NCBI GenBank assembly: GCA_947168395.1
Contig: CAMVLT010000023.1
Coordinates: forward strand, 1-52,952
Direction of reading: 5' to 3'
DNA: 52,952 nt
DNA from: an uncultured Prevotellaceae bacterium
GTDB lineage: Bacteria; Bacteroidota; Bacteroidia; Bacteroidales; Bacteroidaceae
Each line of letters starts with the position of its first letter. The stretch's first letter is position 1. This document shows positions 15,913 to 23,939 of the stretch, piece by piece. The position numbers were made by a program, and so were the translations under genes. The notes below the pieces were generated by a model. The model did no database searches and had not been told where the DNA came from. It worked only from the letters and a program-made list of their open reading frames with translations.

Positions 15913-17021
15913 TCGAAAGTCACCTTCGAGAAGGCAGGAGCATCAATGGGGCAGAACTCCTTGTCCAAGTACTTATAATAGCCCACAATGCCTATCATGG
16001 CGGCATTGTCGGTGGTGTAGCTGAACTTCGGGATGTAGATGGTCCAGCCATAGCGCTTTGCCGCATCATGGAAAGCATTGCGCAGTCCGTTGTTGGCACT
16101 GACGCCTCCCGCCACAGCCACGTGCTTGATGCCCGTCTGCTTCACCGCCTTCTTCAGTTTCTTCATCAGGATGTCCACGATGGTCCATTCCAACGAAGCG
16201 GCAATGTCCTCTTTATGGTGCTCCACGAAGTCGGGATCCTCCTGGACCCACTTCTGCAGCGAGTAGAGGAATGAGGTCTTCAGCCCCGAGAAGCTGTAGT
16301 CCAGCCCAGGGATGTTCGGCTCAGCAAACGTGAAAGCCTTCGGATTGCCCTGACGTGCCAGACGGTCGATAATAGGACCACCGGGATAGCCCAGTCCCAT
16401 TACCTTTGAGCACTTGTCGATGGCCTCACCCGCTGCGTCGTCAATCGTCTGCCCCAACACCTCCATGTCGTTATAGGCATTCACCTTGACGATCTGCGAG
16501 TTGCCGCCGCTGACCAATAGACAGAGGAAGGGGAAAGGGGGAGCCCCCTCCTTCCTCCCCTGTTTAGGGGAGGTTTCTGCCGCATCGTTAGCCTCCCCTG
16601 AACAGGGGAGGTTGGAGGGGTCTTTTATAAAGTGCGCCATCACATGACCCTGCAGGTGGTTCACGTCAATCAGAGGGATACCCAATGCTCGGGCAAAGCC
16701 CTTGGCAAAGCTGACGCCGACCAGCAGCGACCCCATCAGACCAGGCCCTCGGGTAAAGGCCACCGCTGAGAGTTGCTCCTTCCCTACCCCAGCCTGTTTC
16801 AGTGCCTGGTCTACTACCGGCACCACGTTCTGCTGGTGGGCACGCGAGGCCAATTCCGGCACCACACCGCCGTATGCCTCATGCACGGCTTGCGATGCCG
16901 TCACGTTCGACAGCAGCACACCATCCTTGAGCACTGCCGCCGACGTGTCGTCGCAGCTCGACTCTATACCTAATATATACGTTGAACGTTGAACGTTGAA
17001 CGTTGAACGTTTTTCTTCCAT
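15909..17021 (-). CDS. tsaD: tRNA N6-threonylcarbamoyladenosine synthase subunit TsaD, with two repeat-derived insertions
   Basis: Transfers the threonylcarbamoyl group to A37 of ANN-decoding tRNAs, working with TsaB and TsaE. Family motifs are intact: 'ILGIESSCDDTSAAV', 'ELASRAHQQNVVPV', metal-binding 'HLQGHVMAH', 'LLVSGGNSQIV', 'DDAAGEAIDK', 'GGVSANNGLR' and 'TTDNAAMIG'. Two parts are unusual. Residues 4-14 are translated from a TTGAACG-type repeat, and no ATG, GTG or TTG lies between it and the conserved 'YILGIESS'. Residues about 134-159 come from a 76-bp palindromic element placed just before 'FPFLCLLVSGG', where I expect a short variable loop. Both preserve the frame, so the gene is probably functional. 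Confidence 0.9.
   Translation of the reverse strand: MEEKRSTFNVQRSTYILGIESSCDDTSAAVLKDGVLLSNVTASQAVHEAYGGVVPELASRAHQQNVVPVVDQALKQAGVGKEQLSAVAFTRGPGLMGSLLVGVSFAKGFARALGIPLIDVNHLQGHVMAHFIKDPSNLPCSGEANDAAETSPKQGRKEGAPPFPFLCLLVSGGNSQIVKVNAYNDMEVLGQTIDDAAGEAIDKCSKVMGLGYPGGPIIDRLARQGNPKAFTFAEPNIPGLDYSFSGLKTSFLYSLQKWVQEDPDFVEHHKEDIAASLEWTIVDILMKKLKKAVKQTGIKHVAVAGGVSANNGLRNAFHDAAKRYGWTIYIPKFSYTTDNAAMIGIVGYYKYLDKEFCPIDAPAFSKVTFE
16545..16620. repeat. 76-bp double-palindrome element inside tsaD
   Basis: The left arm (16545-16573) and the reverse complement of the right arm (16592-16620) share CCCCTCC-NN-CCTCCCCTG-NNN-AGGGGAGG. Each arm is itself a palindrome, so the element can form two small hairpins or one long one. 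It adds about 26 codons to tsaD without breaking the frame. Confidence 0.75.
16981..17011. repeat. GTTGAAC repeat array at the tsaD 5' end
   Basis: Four consecutive GTTGAAC-type units with a 9-base period. Read on the minus strand they encode 'STFNVQRST' at the start of TsaD. Orientation on the plus strand is GTTGAAC, opposite to the array at 17402-17449. Confidence 0.8.
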
Positions 17022-17022
17022 A

Positions 17023-17394
17023 CTATTCTTTGTTTTCTTTTACCTTTTTTATTATATTAATCAAAGTGGCTATGATTTTCTGGTTATCATCATACACAGA
17101 TTCAAACTCCTCATCCGTCAGATACCCTGACTCGTGAATCAATTCAAGCCACAATTTCGTTTCATCAGCTTCTTTCAGTGAAATATTCAATTTACACTGA
17201 AAATCATTACGACTCTGAGCATTATTACTTTCTGCTATATTTGCTGCAATGCTTGTACCACTTCGTAGCAACTGCTTTGATAACACAGGAACAATCACAT
17301 CTCCCCGGTATTTATCTAACAGATACTTACAGACTTTTATTATCCGTAATGCAAACTGTTTTGAGATATTTGCAATTGCATTCTCTTTCTTCAT
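17023..17394 (-). CDS. Four-helix-bundle protein (S23/Avd family)
   Basis: A 123-residue helical protein with the family hallmark 'LSKQLLRSGTSIAANIAESN' (helix 2) and 'LKEADETKLWLELIHESGYL' (helix 3). Relatives include proteins encoded in intervening sequences of 23S rRNA genes and Avd, the accessory protein of diversity-generating retroelements; both bind nucleic acid. No reverse transcriptase, template repeat or rRNA is nearby. The gene lies between map and tsaD and is bracketed by TTGAAC-repeat arrays in opposite orientation (16981-17011 and 17402-17449). A TTG start at 17418 inside the repeat is possible, but the ATG at 17394 is preferred. Function here is unknown; a link to repeat mobility is inference. 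Confidence 0.85.
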   Translation of the reverse strand: MKKENAIANISKQFALRIIKVCKYLLDKYRGDVIVPVLSKQLLRSGTSIAANIAESNNAQSRNDFQCKLNISLKEADETKLWLELIHESGYLTDEEFESVYDDNQKIIATLINIIKKVKENKE

Positions 17395-17401
17395 CGTCCT
17401 C

Positions 17402-17449
17402 CAACGTTCAATGTTCAACGTTCAATGTTCAACGTTCAATGTTCAACGT
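17402..17449. repeat. GTTCAAC/GTTCAAT repeat array between map and the four-helix-bundle gene
   Basis: Alternating CAACGTTCAATGTT units with a 9-10-base period, about five in all. Its end at 17443-17445 supplies the TGA stop codon of map. Confidence 0.8.
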
Positions 17450-18318
17450 GATAGTATTTCGACTCCGTGTTCTGTCATCAGCACCGTGTGTTCCCACTGG
17501 GCACTGGGCTTCTCATCCTCGGTGATAACCTCCCAACCGTAGGGGTCATCGGCATCGACAAAGACCTTCCACGTACCCATGTTAATCATCGGCTCGATGG
17601 TAAACACCATGCCGGGCACCAAGAGCATGCCCGTGCCGCGATGGCCATAGTGGTCAACGTCAGGCTCCTCATGGAAGGCGTTGCCCACGCCATGACCTGC
17701 CAAGTCACGCACGATGCCATAGCCGTACTTCTTGCAATGCTTCTCGATGGCATGACCAATATCACCCACAAAACCGAAAGGCTTCGCAGCCTCCATGCCA
17801 ATCTCCAAGCACTCCTTGGCCACCCTGACAAGCTGCTCTTTCTCGGGCGTCGTCTTACCTATTATAAACATACGCGAGGCATCGGCATAGTAGCCGTCGA
17901 CGATGGTCGTGAAGTCCACGTTGATGATGTCACCCTCCTCGAGCACATCCTCCTCCTTGGGTACGCCATGACACACCACCTCATTGATGCTCGTGCATAC
18001 CGACATGGGGAACGGCGGCGTCTCGTCGTCTCCGCCATAATTCAGACAAGCCGGTATAGCATTGTGCTCCTCGCAATAGCGGCGGCATATCTGGTCAATC
18101 TCCAGCGTCGACATGCCTGCCCGTATATGCTTGGCCACCTCGTCGAGTACCCCCGTATTGACGACACCCGCCCGGCGGATGCCCTCAATCTGTTCGGGTG
18201 TCTTAATCAGGTCGCGGGTAGGCACCAGCTTACCCTTGTTCTCCCAGTACATGATCTGCTTGTCCAGCTCTGTCGGCTCCTGCCCCGACAGGCAGTGCCA
18301 TCTTCTCTTCTTTCCCAT
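17443..18318 (-). CDS. map: Type I methionine aminopeptidase
   Basis: Removes N-terminal methionine from nascent proteins. The 291 residues have an N-terminal extension of about 40 residues ('MGKKRRWHCLSGQEPTELD') and then the pita-bread domain. Metal ligands are visible: Asp pair in 'INVDFTTIVDGYYADASRMF', His in 'DLAGHGVGNAFHEEPDV', Glu in 'VFTIEPMINMG' and Glu in 'SAQWEHTVLMTEHG'. The stop codon is provided by a TTGAAC repeat, so the natural C-terminus may have been altered by its arrival; the protein still ends with the typical 'GVEILS'. Confidence 0.95.
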   Translation of the reverse strand: MGKKRRWHCLSGQEPTELDKQIMYWENKGKLVPTRDLIKTPEQIEGIRRAGVVNTGVLDEVAKHIRAGMSTLEIDQICRRYCEEHNAIPACLNYGGDDETPPFPMSVCTSINEVVCHGVPKEEDVLEEGDIINVDFTTIVDGYYADASRMFIIGKTTPEKEQLVRVAKECLEIGMEAAKPFGFVGDIGHAIEKHCKKYGYGIVRDLAGHGVGNAFHEEPDVDHYGHRGTGMLLVPGMVFTIEPMINMGTWKVFVDADDPYGWEVITEDEKPSAQWEHTVLMTEHGVEILSR

Positions 18319-18360
18319 TGAATTCTCAATTTGGAATATTATTTGATTTTTACATTCAAC

Positions 18361-18417
18361 TCATCTATGTTCCTTTGCAGCCTTCACGCTCTTGGGGGTA
18401 TGTAGTTTGACATTCAT
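18361..18417 (-). CDS. Possible 18-residue leader peptide upstream of map
   Basis: ATG at 18417 to TGA at 18361 encodes a basic peptide, 'MNVKLHTPKSVKAAKEHR', lying between the -7 box (18455-18462) and the map start (18318). It is the first ATG of the predicted transcript. No family is recognised and no ribosome-binding site decides the matter. It could be a regulatory leader, a small protein, or chance. Confidence 0.25.
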   Translation of the reverse strand: MNVKLHTPKSVKAAKEHR

Positions 18418-18454
18418 TTTCCCGTATTTTTGTTGCTGCGGTTGATATCGGGTG

Positions 18455-18462
18455 CAAAGGTA
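18455..18462 (-). promoter_or_regulatory. -7 box for the map transcript
   Basis: TACCTTTG on the minus strand, about 137 bases upstream of map, which implies an unusually long leader. Confidence 0.5.
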
Positions 18463-18542
18463 CAACTTTTTTGGGAAAAAGCATCACCTTGACCCACCTT
18501 TTATATACTTATTGACGAAAAAGCATCGTTTAGAGACTAACC

Positions 18543-18574
18543 TTTGGTTATTCGCGGGAAATTGAGTACCTTTG
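18543..18574 (+). promoter_or_regulatory. Promoter of the HD hydrolase gene
   Basis: TTTG (18543-18546), a 20-base spacer and TACCTTTG (18567-18574) give a near-ideal Bacteroidetes promoter, 8 bases before the ATG at 18583. Confidence 0.75.
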
Positions 18575-18582
18575 CAGCCGAA

Positions 18583-19809
18583 ATGAATGAACATAAGATT
18601 ATCAACGACCCGGTATTCGGGTTTATCAAAATTCCACGGGGACTATTGTACGACATCGTAGAGCACCCGATGATGCAGCGTCTGAACCGCATCAATCAGT
18701 TGGGGCTGGCCTCGGTAGTGTATCCTGGGGCACGGCATACGCGTTTCCAACACTCACTCGGCGCGTTCCACCTGATGAGTGAGGCCATCCTGTCGCTCCA
18801 GCAGAAGGGCAACTTTATCTTCGACTCCGAAGCGGAGGCGGTGCAGGCGGCCATTCTGATGCACGACATCGGGCACGGGCCGTTTTCTCATGTCTTGGAG
18901 AACACACTCATCAAAGGCATCTCGCACGAGGAGATATCGCTGATGATGATGGAGGAAATCAACCGTCACTTCAACGGACAGTTGAACCTGGCCATAAGCA
19001 TCTTCAAGGGCGAATACCCGAAGGATTTCCTGCACCAGCTGATTTCGAGCCAGCTCGACATGGACCGCCTCGACTACCTGCGCCGCGACTCATTCTATAC
19101 GGGAGTAACGGAGGGAAACATCGGCTCGGCGCGCATCATCAAGATGCTGAACGTTGTAGACGATTTATTGGTGGTTGAATCGAAAGGCATCTATTCACTT
19201 GAAAATTATTTGACAACGCGAAGGCTGATGTACTGGCAGGTGTACCTCCATAAAACAGCTGTGGCTTGTGAGAAAGTACTGGTTAATACGCTACTGCGGG
19301 CAAAGGACCTGACGAGGCAGGGGAAACTGGTATTTGCCTCGCCGTCGCTCCAGTATTTCCTGCAGAACGAGGTGGACGGGACATGGTTCGACAATCACGA
19401 AGAGGCTCTCAAAATGTACGGTGACCTGGATGATTCTGACATCTGGAGTGCATTGAAAGCTTGGAAATATAGCGATGACAAGATACTCTCAACGTTGGCC
19501 ACCGACATGCTGAACCGCCGCATCTTCAAGGTGGAGGTGAACGAGGCACCCGTCAGCGAAGACCGCATCATGGACATAGCAGCCCAAATAGCCGCCAAGA
19601 TGGACATCAGCACCGACGATGCCCGCCGCTACATGATGAGCATCAATACCATTCAGAAAGACATGTACAACGTGGATGACGATAGTATCACAATTCTTTA
19701 CAAAGACGGTTCTACGAAGGATATTTCTGAAGCTTCCGAATTGCTAAATGTGCAATTACTTTCTAAAAAAATAAGAAAATATTACCTCTGTTATCAGCGT
19801 TTTGAATAA
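18583..19809 (+). CDS. HD-domain phosphohydrolase (dGTPase/SAMHD1-like)
   Basis: A 408-residue protein with an N-terminal HD domain. The metal-binding set is visible as 'HTRFQHSLGAFHLM', 'AAILMHDIGHGPFSHVLE' and a distal Asp in 'SSQLDMDRLDYLRRDSFYTG'. The arrangement is that of deoxynucleotide triphosphohydrolases and SAMHD1-like proteins, so a nucleotide phosphate is the likely substrate; which one is not readable from sequence. An ATG-like start at 18544 lies upstream of the promoter and is rejected. lpxD follows after 38 bases with its own -7 box. Confidence 0.85.
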   Translation: MNEHKIINDPVFGFIKIPRGLLYDIVEHPMMQRLNRINQLGLASVVYPGARHTRFQHSLGAFHLMSEAILSLQQKGNFIFDSEAEAVQAAILMHDIGHGPFSHVLENTLIKGISHEEISLMMMEEINRHFNGQLNLAISIFKGEYPKDFLHQLISSQLDMDRLDYLRRDSFYTGVTEGNIGSARIIKMLNVVDDLLVVESKGIYSLENYLTTRRLMYWQVYLHKTAVACEKVLVNTLLRAKDLTRQGKLVFASPSLQYFLQNEVDGTWFDNHEEALKMYGDLDDSDIWSALKAWKYSDDKILSTLATDMLNRRIFKVEVNEAPVSEDRIMDIAAQIAAKMDISTDDARRYMMSINTIQKDMYNVDDDSITILYKDGSTKDISEASELLNVQLLSKKIRKYYLCYQRFE

Positions 19810-19816
19810 TTTTCAT

Positions 19817-19824
19817 TATCTTTG
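19817..19824 (+). promoter_or_regulatory. -7 box upstream of lpxD
   Basis: TATCTTTG, 23 bases before the lpxD ATG, probably serving the lpxD-lpxC/fabZ-lpxA operon. No -33 element at standard spacing is clear. Confidence 0.5.
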
Positions 19825-19847
19825 CAAGCAAATTGTAAAAAATAGCT

Positions 19848-20834
19848 ATGGAATTTACCGCGAAACAGATTGCAGAGTTTGTAGAAGGCCGTATCGAGGG
19901 CAATGAAAATGCCACCGTCAGCACCTTCACAAAAATCGAGGAAGGCAAAGAGGGAGCCCTATCGTTCCTTTCGAATCCTAAGTACACCCACTATATCTAC
20001 GACACGAAATCATCGATTGTGCTCATCAACGAGGACGTCGAGTTAGAGAAGCCTGTCAGTCCGACGCTGATACGAGTGAAGAACGCTTATGAGAGCGTAG
20101 CCCGGCTGCTGCAGCTCTACGAGTCGATGAAGCCCAAGAAGACGGGGATCGACCCGCTGGCCTTCGTATCGCCTACGGCCAAGATTGGCAAGGATGTCTA
20201 TGTAGCCCCATTTGTCTACATCGGCGAGAATGTCCAGATAGGTGACGGAACCCGCATCTATCCGAATGTCACTATCTACGATGGCTGCCGCATCGGCCAG
20301 CGCGTCACCATCCATGCCGGTGCAGTGATTGGTGCCGACGGCTTTGGCTTTGCCCCCAATCAGGAGGGTTATGAGAAGATTCCGCAAATAGGCATCGTCA
20401 TCATCGAGGATGACGTTGAAATCGGTGCCAACACCTGCATAGACCGTTCGACGATGGGTCAGACCATCATCCACCACGGCGTGAAGTTAGACAATCTGGT
20501 ACAGGTGGCCCACAACTGCGAGATTGGCGAGAGTACCGTCATGTCAGCACAGGTGGGTCTTGCTGGCTCAACGAAGATCGGCTCCTGGTGTATGGTTGGC
20601 GGACAAGCCGGTTTCTCAGGGCACATCAAGGTGGCCGACAGAACCATCGTCGGTGCCCAGTGCGGCGTTATCAAGGACACAAAAGGTAACGGTGAGACGC
20701 TGATAGGCTCACCAGCCATGAACCCGAAGGTGTTCTTCAAGGCCAAAGCCATCTACGCCAAGTTGCCCGATATGTACCGCGAGCTTACTGCCCTGCGTAG
20801 AGAAGTGGAAGAACTGAAGAAATTGAAGAGTTGA
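19848..20834 (+). CDS. lpxD: UDP-3-O-acylglucosamine N-acyltransferase
   Basis: Third step of lipid A synthesis: adds the N-linked acyl chain to UDP-3-O-acyl-glucosamine. An N-terminal uridine-binding domain ('[19 protein letters not shown]') is followed by left-handed beta-helix hexapeptide repeats ('[20 protein letters not shown]') with the catalytic-His segment '[15 protein letters not shown]' and a C-terminal helix. Length 328 is within family range. It opens the lipid A gene cluster, 24 bases ahead of lpxC/fabZ. Confidence 0.95.
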   Translation: MEFTAKQIAEFVEGRIEGNENATVSTFTKIEEGKEGALSFLSNPKYTHYIYDTKSSIVLINEDVELEKPVSPTLIRVKNAYESVARLLQLYESMKPKKTGIDPLAFVSPTAKIGKDVYVAPFVYIGENVQIGDGTRIYPNVTIYDGCRIGQRVTIHAGAVIGADGFGFAPNQEGYEKIPQIGIVIIEDDVEIGANTCIDRSTMGQTIIHHGVKLDNLVQVAHNCEIGESTVMSAQVGLAGSTKIGSWCMVGGQAGFSGHIKVADRTIVGAQCGVIKDTKGNGETLIGSPAMNPKVFFKAKAIYAKLPDMYRELTALRREVEELKKLKS

Positions 20835-20858
20835 AATCAATAAATCGAAATAAACAAG

Positions 20859-22244
20859 ATGAAGCAAAAGACATTAAAAGGAAGTTTCTCTCTCTGTGGT
20901 AAGGGTCTGCATACGGGCCTGAGCCTCACAGTAACTTTCAATCCTGCCCCCGAAAATACCGGTTACAAGATTCAGCGTATTGACTTGGAAGGTATGCCCA
21001 CCATCGAGGCTATTGCCGAGAATGTGATTGACACTCAGCGCGGTACCGTGCTGGGCAAGGGCGAAGATTTCCGTGTATCCACCGTTGAGCACGGCCTGTC
21101 GGCCCTCTACGCATTAGGCATCGACAACTGTCTGATACAGGTCAACGGCCCCGAGTTCCCCATCCTCGACGGCTCTGCCATCAAGTATGTGGAGAAGATT
21201 CACGAAGTGGGTATCGAGGAGCAGAATGCCCCGAAAGACTGGTACGTCATCCGCAAGAAGATTGAGGTGAAGGACGAGGAAACTGGTTCGTGCATCACTA
21301 TTCTGCCCGACGACAGTTTCTCGATAACAGCTATGTGCTCGTTCGAGTCGAAGTTTATCAACTCGCAGTTTGCCACGCTCGACAGTCCCTTGAAGTATGA
21401 GGATGAGATTGCCCGTGCCCGCACCTTCGTTTTTGTGCGCGACATTGAGCCGTTGCTCCAGGCCAACCTTATCAAGGGCGGTGACCTGGACAATGCCATC
21501 GTCATCTACGAACGGCAGACCACCCAGGAACGCCTCGACATGCTGGCCGACATGCTGCACGTAGAGCACCGCGACGCCACCGACCTGGGCTACATCCAGC
21601 ACAAGCCGCTGATGTGGGAGAACGAATGTACACGCCACAAACTGCTCGACGTCATCGGTGACATGGCCCTCATCGGCCGTCCCATTAAGGGCCGCATCAT
21701 AGCTACCCGTCCTGGTCACACCATCAATAACAAGTTTGCTCGTCTGTTGCGCAAGGAGATTCGCAAGCACGAGATACAGGCACCCGTCTACGACCCCAAC
21801 GAGGAGCCGGTAATGGACGTGAACCGCATCCGTGAACTGCTGCCCCACCGCTACCCCATGCAGTTGGTCGACAAAGTGGTGGCACTGGGTGCCACGAGCA
21901 TCGTCGGCATCAAAAACATCACAGCCAACGAGCCTTTCTTCCAGGGACACTTCCCGCAGGAGCCGGTCATGCCGGGTGTGCTGCAGATAGAGGCGATGGC
22001 CCAGTGTGGAGGACTGTTGGTGCTGAACACACTGGAAGAGCCTGAGCGCTGGTCGACGTACTTCATGAAGATTGACAGCGTGAAGTTCCGCCAAAAGGTG
22101 GTGCCGGGCGATACGCTCATCTTCAAGGTCGACCTCTTGGCTCCCGTCCGTCATGGCGTTTCTTCAATGAAAGGCTATGTCTTCGTAGGCGACCACATTG
22201 TATCTGAAGCATCGTTTACTGCACAAATCGTAAAGAACAAGTAA
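20859..22244 (+). CDS. lpxC/fabZ: Bifunctional UDP-3-O-acyl-N-acetylglucosamine deacetylase / 3-hydroxyacyl-ACP dehydratase
   Basis: A natural fusion typical of Bacteroidetes. The N-terminal ~310 residues are LpxC, the committed zinc deacetylase of lipid A synthesis; predicted zinc ligands are His78 ('STVEHGL'), His260 and Asp264 ('RHKLLDVIGD'). The C-terminal ~145 residues are FabZ, which dehydrates 3-hydroxyacyl-ACP for fatty acid elongation, with His364 ('FFQGHFPQEPVMPG') and Glu378 ('LQIEAMAQ'). The fusion couples two enzymes that compete for hydroxyacyl-ACP supply. lpxA starts one base after its stop. Confidence 0.95.
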   Translation: MKQKTLKGSFSLCGKGLHTGLSLTVTFNPAPENTGYKIQRIDLEGMPTIEAIAENVIDTQRGTVLGKGEDFRVSTVEHGLSALYALGIDNCLIQVNGPEFPILDGSAIKYVEKIHEVGIEEQNAPKDWYVIRKKIEVKDEETGSCITILPDDSFSITAMCSFESKFINSQFATLDSPLKYEDEIARARTFVFVRDIEPLLQANLIKGGDLDNAIVIYERQTTQERLDMLADMLHVEHRDATDLGYIQHKPLMWENECTRHKLLDVIGDMALIGRPIKGRIIATRPGHTINNKFARLLRKEIRKHEIQAPVYDPNEEPVMDVNRIRELLPHRYPMQLVDKVVALGATSIVGIKNITANEPFFQGHFPQEPVMPGVLQIEAMAQCGGLLVLNTLEEPERWSTYFMKIDSVKFRQKVVPGDTLIFKVDLLAPVRHGVSSMKGYVFVGDHIVSEASFTAQIVKNK

Positions 22245-22245
22245 T

Positions 22246-23019
22246 ATGGCGAATACCATTCATCCTTTAGCAGTGGTTGATCCCGAAGCAGTATTGGGCG
22301 ACGGCAACGTCATTGGTCCCTTCTGCGTCATCGACAAGAACGTGGTCATAGGCGACAACAACAAGTTCCTGAACAGCGTCACCATACACTACGGGGCACG
22401 CATCGGGTCGAACAACGAGTTCTTCCCGGGTGCCAGCATCTCGACTAAGCCGCAGGACCTGAAGTTCCAAGGCGAGGACACGATATGCGTGATTGGCGAC
22501 AACAACAGTATCCGCGAAAACGTGACCATCAGCCGCGGCACTGCCTCAAAGGGTAAGACCGTAGTAGGCAACGGCAACCTGCTGATGGAGAACATGCACA
22601 TAGGCCACGACTGCGTGATAGGCAATGGCTGCATCATCGGCAACTCAACGAAGTTTGCCGGCGAGGTCGTTGTCGACGACTACGCCATCATCTCAGCCAC
22701 CTGTCTGTTCCACCAATTCCTACACGTGGGTAGCTACATCATGTTCCAGGGTGGCACACGCACCAGCCAGGACATTCCTCCTTACGTCATTGCCGGCAAG
22801 GAGCCTGTACGCTATGCCGGTGTGAACCTGATTGGCCTGCGCCGTCGCGGGTTCCCCAACGAGACCATCGAGGCCATCCACGATGCCTACCGCATCATCT
22901 ACGCAAAAGGTGTGCTGAAGGACGGCATAGCTGAGGCTCGTGCCAAGTACCCCGACTCAAAGGAGGTAGAGTATATCTGCTCGTTTATTGAGAACTCCAA
23001 GCGCGGTGTGATACGTTGA
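22246..23019 (+). CDS. lpxA: Acyl-ACP--UDP-N-acetylglucosamine O-acyltransferase
   Basis: First step of lipid A synthesis. A 257-residue left-handed beta-helix protein with hexapeptide repeats ('DPEAVLGDGNVIGPFCVI'), the catalytic-His segment 'MENMHIGHDCVIGNGC', 'GGTRTSQDIPPYVIAGKEP' and a C-terminal helical domain with 'NLIGLRRRGFPNETIEAI'. Its TGA stop is part of a TTGAAC repeat (23015-23036) that also abuts the miaA start. Confidence 0.95.
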   Translation: MANTIHPLAVVDPEAVLGDGNVIGPFCVIDKNVVIGDNNKFLNSVTIHYGARIGSNNEFFPGASISTKPQDLKFQGEDTICVIGDNNSIRENVTISRGTASKGKTVVGNGNLLMENMHIGHDCVIGNGCIIGNSTKFAGEVVVDDYAIISATCLFHQFLHVGSYIMFQGGTRTSQDIPPYVIAGKEPVRYAGVNLIGLRRRGFPNETIEAIHDAYRIIYAKGVLKDGIAEARAKYPDSKEVEYICSFIENSKRGVIR

Positions 23020-23036
23020 ACATTGAACGTTGAACG
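23015..23036. repeat. GTTGAACATTGAACGTTGAACG repeat at the lpxA/miaA junction
   Basis: Three units in a row. The first supplies the lpxA TGA stop codon (23017-23019), and the array ends 3 bases before the miaA GTG. Confidence 0.8.
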
Positions 23037-23039
23037 GCG

Positions 23040-23939
23040 GTGAACAAAACGCTGATTGTCATCACGGGACCTACGGCTGTCGGCAAGACCGACCTTTGCA
23101 TGGAGATAGCCGGGCGGTTCGACATTCCCATCATCAATGCCGATTCTCGGCAGTTGTTCCGTGAACTCAGGATAGGCACAGCCTCCCCCACCCCGGAACA
23201 ATTGGCCAAGGTGAGGCATTATTTTGTAGGGACACTCAACATCGGCGACTACTATAGTGCCTCGATGTACGAGCAGGACGTGATGACGCTGCTCGGTCAG
23301 CTCTTCAAGACGAGCGACTATGCCCTTTTGTCAGGAGGTTCGATGATGTATATCGATGCCGTATGCAACGGCATTGACGACATCCCTACCGTAGATGAGA
23401 AGACACGCACATTGATGAAACGTCGGCTGGCCGAAGAAGGGCTTGAGAAACTGGTGGAAGAGTTGAGACGTATAGACCCTGAACACTATGAAGTGGTTGA
23501 CCGCCAGAATCCGCGTCGCGTCGTCCATGCCCTCGAAATCTGTCACATGACGGGCCAGACCTACACCTCGTTCCGCAAGGCCGAAAAGAAACAGCGACCC
23601 TTTGAGATTATCAAGATTGGACTGAACCGCGAACGCGAAGAGTTGTATAACCGCATCAACAGCCGCGTCGACAGTATGATGGAGCAAGGACTGCTCAAGG
23701 AAGCCGAAGAAATGCTGCCTTACCGACAGGCAAACGCCTTGAACACAGTAGGATACAAAGAACTGTTCAGCTATTTCGACGGAATATGGGAGCTTGACGA
23801 GGCCGTAGAACGTATCAAAGGGAACACCCGCCGCTACGCCCGCAAGCAGCTGACGTGGTTCAAGCGCGACCAGCAGATGAAGTGGTTTCATCCCGACGAA
23901 CAAGAACAAATAATGAAGTATATTTCCGAATATGAGTAA
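23040..23939 (+). CDS. miaA: tRNA dimethylallyltransferase
   Basis: Adds a dimethylallyl group to A37 of UNN-decoding tRNAs. The P-loop '[12 protein letters not shown]' is at residues 6-17, followed by '[19 protein letters not shown]', '[16 protein letters not shown]', '[16 protein letters not shown]' and '[14 protein letters not shown]'. Length 299 is normal. The start is GTG at 23040, as an in-frame TGA at 23031 rules out anything further upstream. The last 8 bases overlap the PBP1A gene. Confidence 0.93.
   Translation: MNKTLIVITGPTAVGKTDLCMEIAGRFDIPIINADSRQLFRELRIGTASPTPEQLAKVRHYFVGTLNIGDYYSASMYEQDVMTLLGQLFKTSDYALLSGGSMMYIDAVCNGIDDIPTVDEKTRTLMKRRLAEEGLEKLVEELRRIDPEHYEVVDRQNPRRVVHALEICHMTGQTYTSFRKAEKKQRPFEIIKIGLNREREELYNRINSRVDSMMEQGLLKEAEEMLPYRQANALNTVGYKELFSYFDGIWELDEAVERIKGNTRRYARKQLTWFKRDQQMKWFHPDEQEQIMKYISEYE

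Noticed and set aside
17395..17418. TTG start for the four-helix-bundle gene within the repeat
   Set aside because: The added residues are repeat translation and the ATG at 17394 fits the family start better, although the TTG cannot be excluded.
16981..17449. Diversity-generating retroelement around the Avd-like gene
   Set aside because: No reverse transcriptase, template repeat or variable-protein gene is present, and both neighbours are housekeeping genes.
20043..22154. Long minus-strand frames opposite lpxD and lpxC/fabZ
   Set aside because: Antisense shadows of well-identified genes, without signatures.
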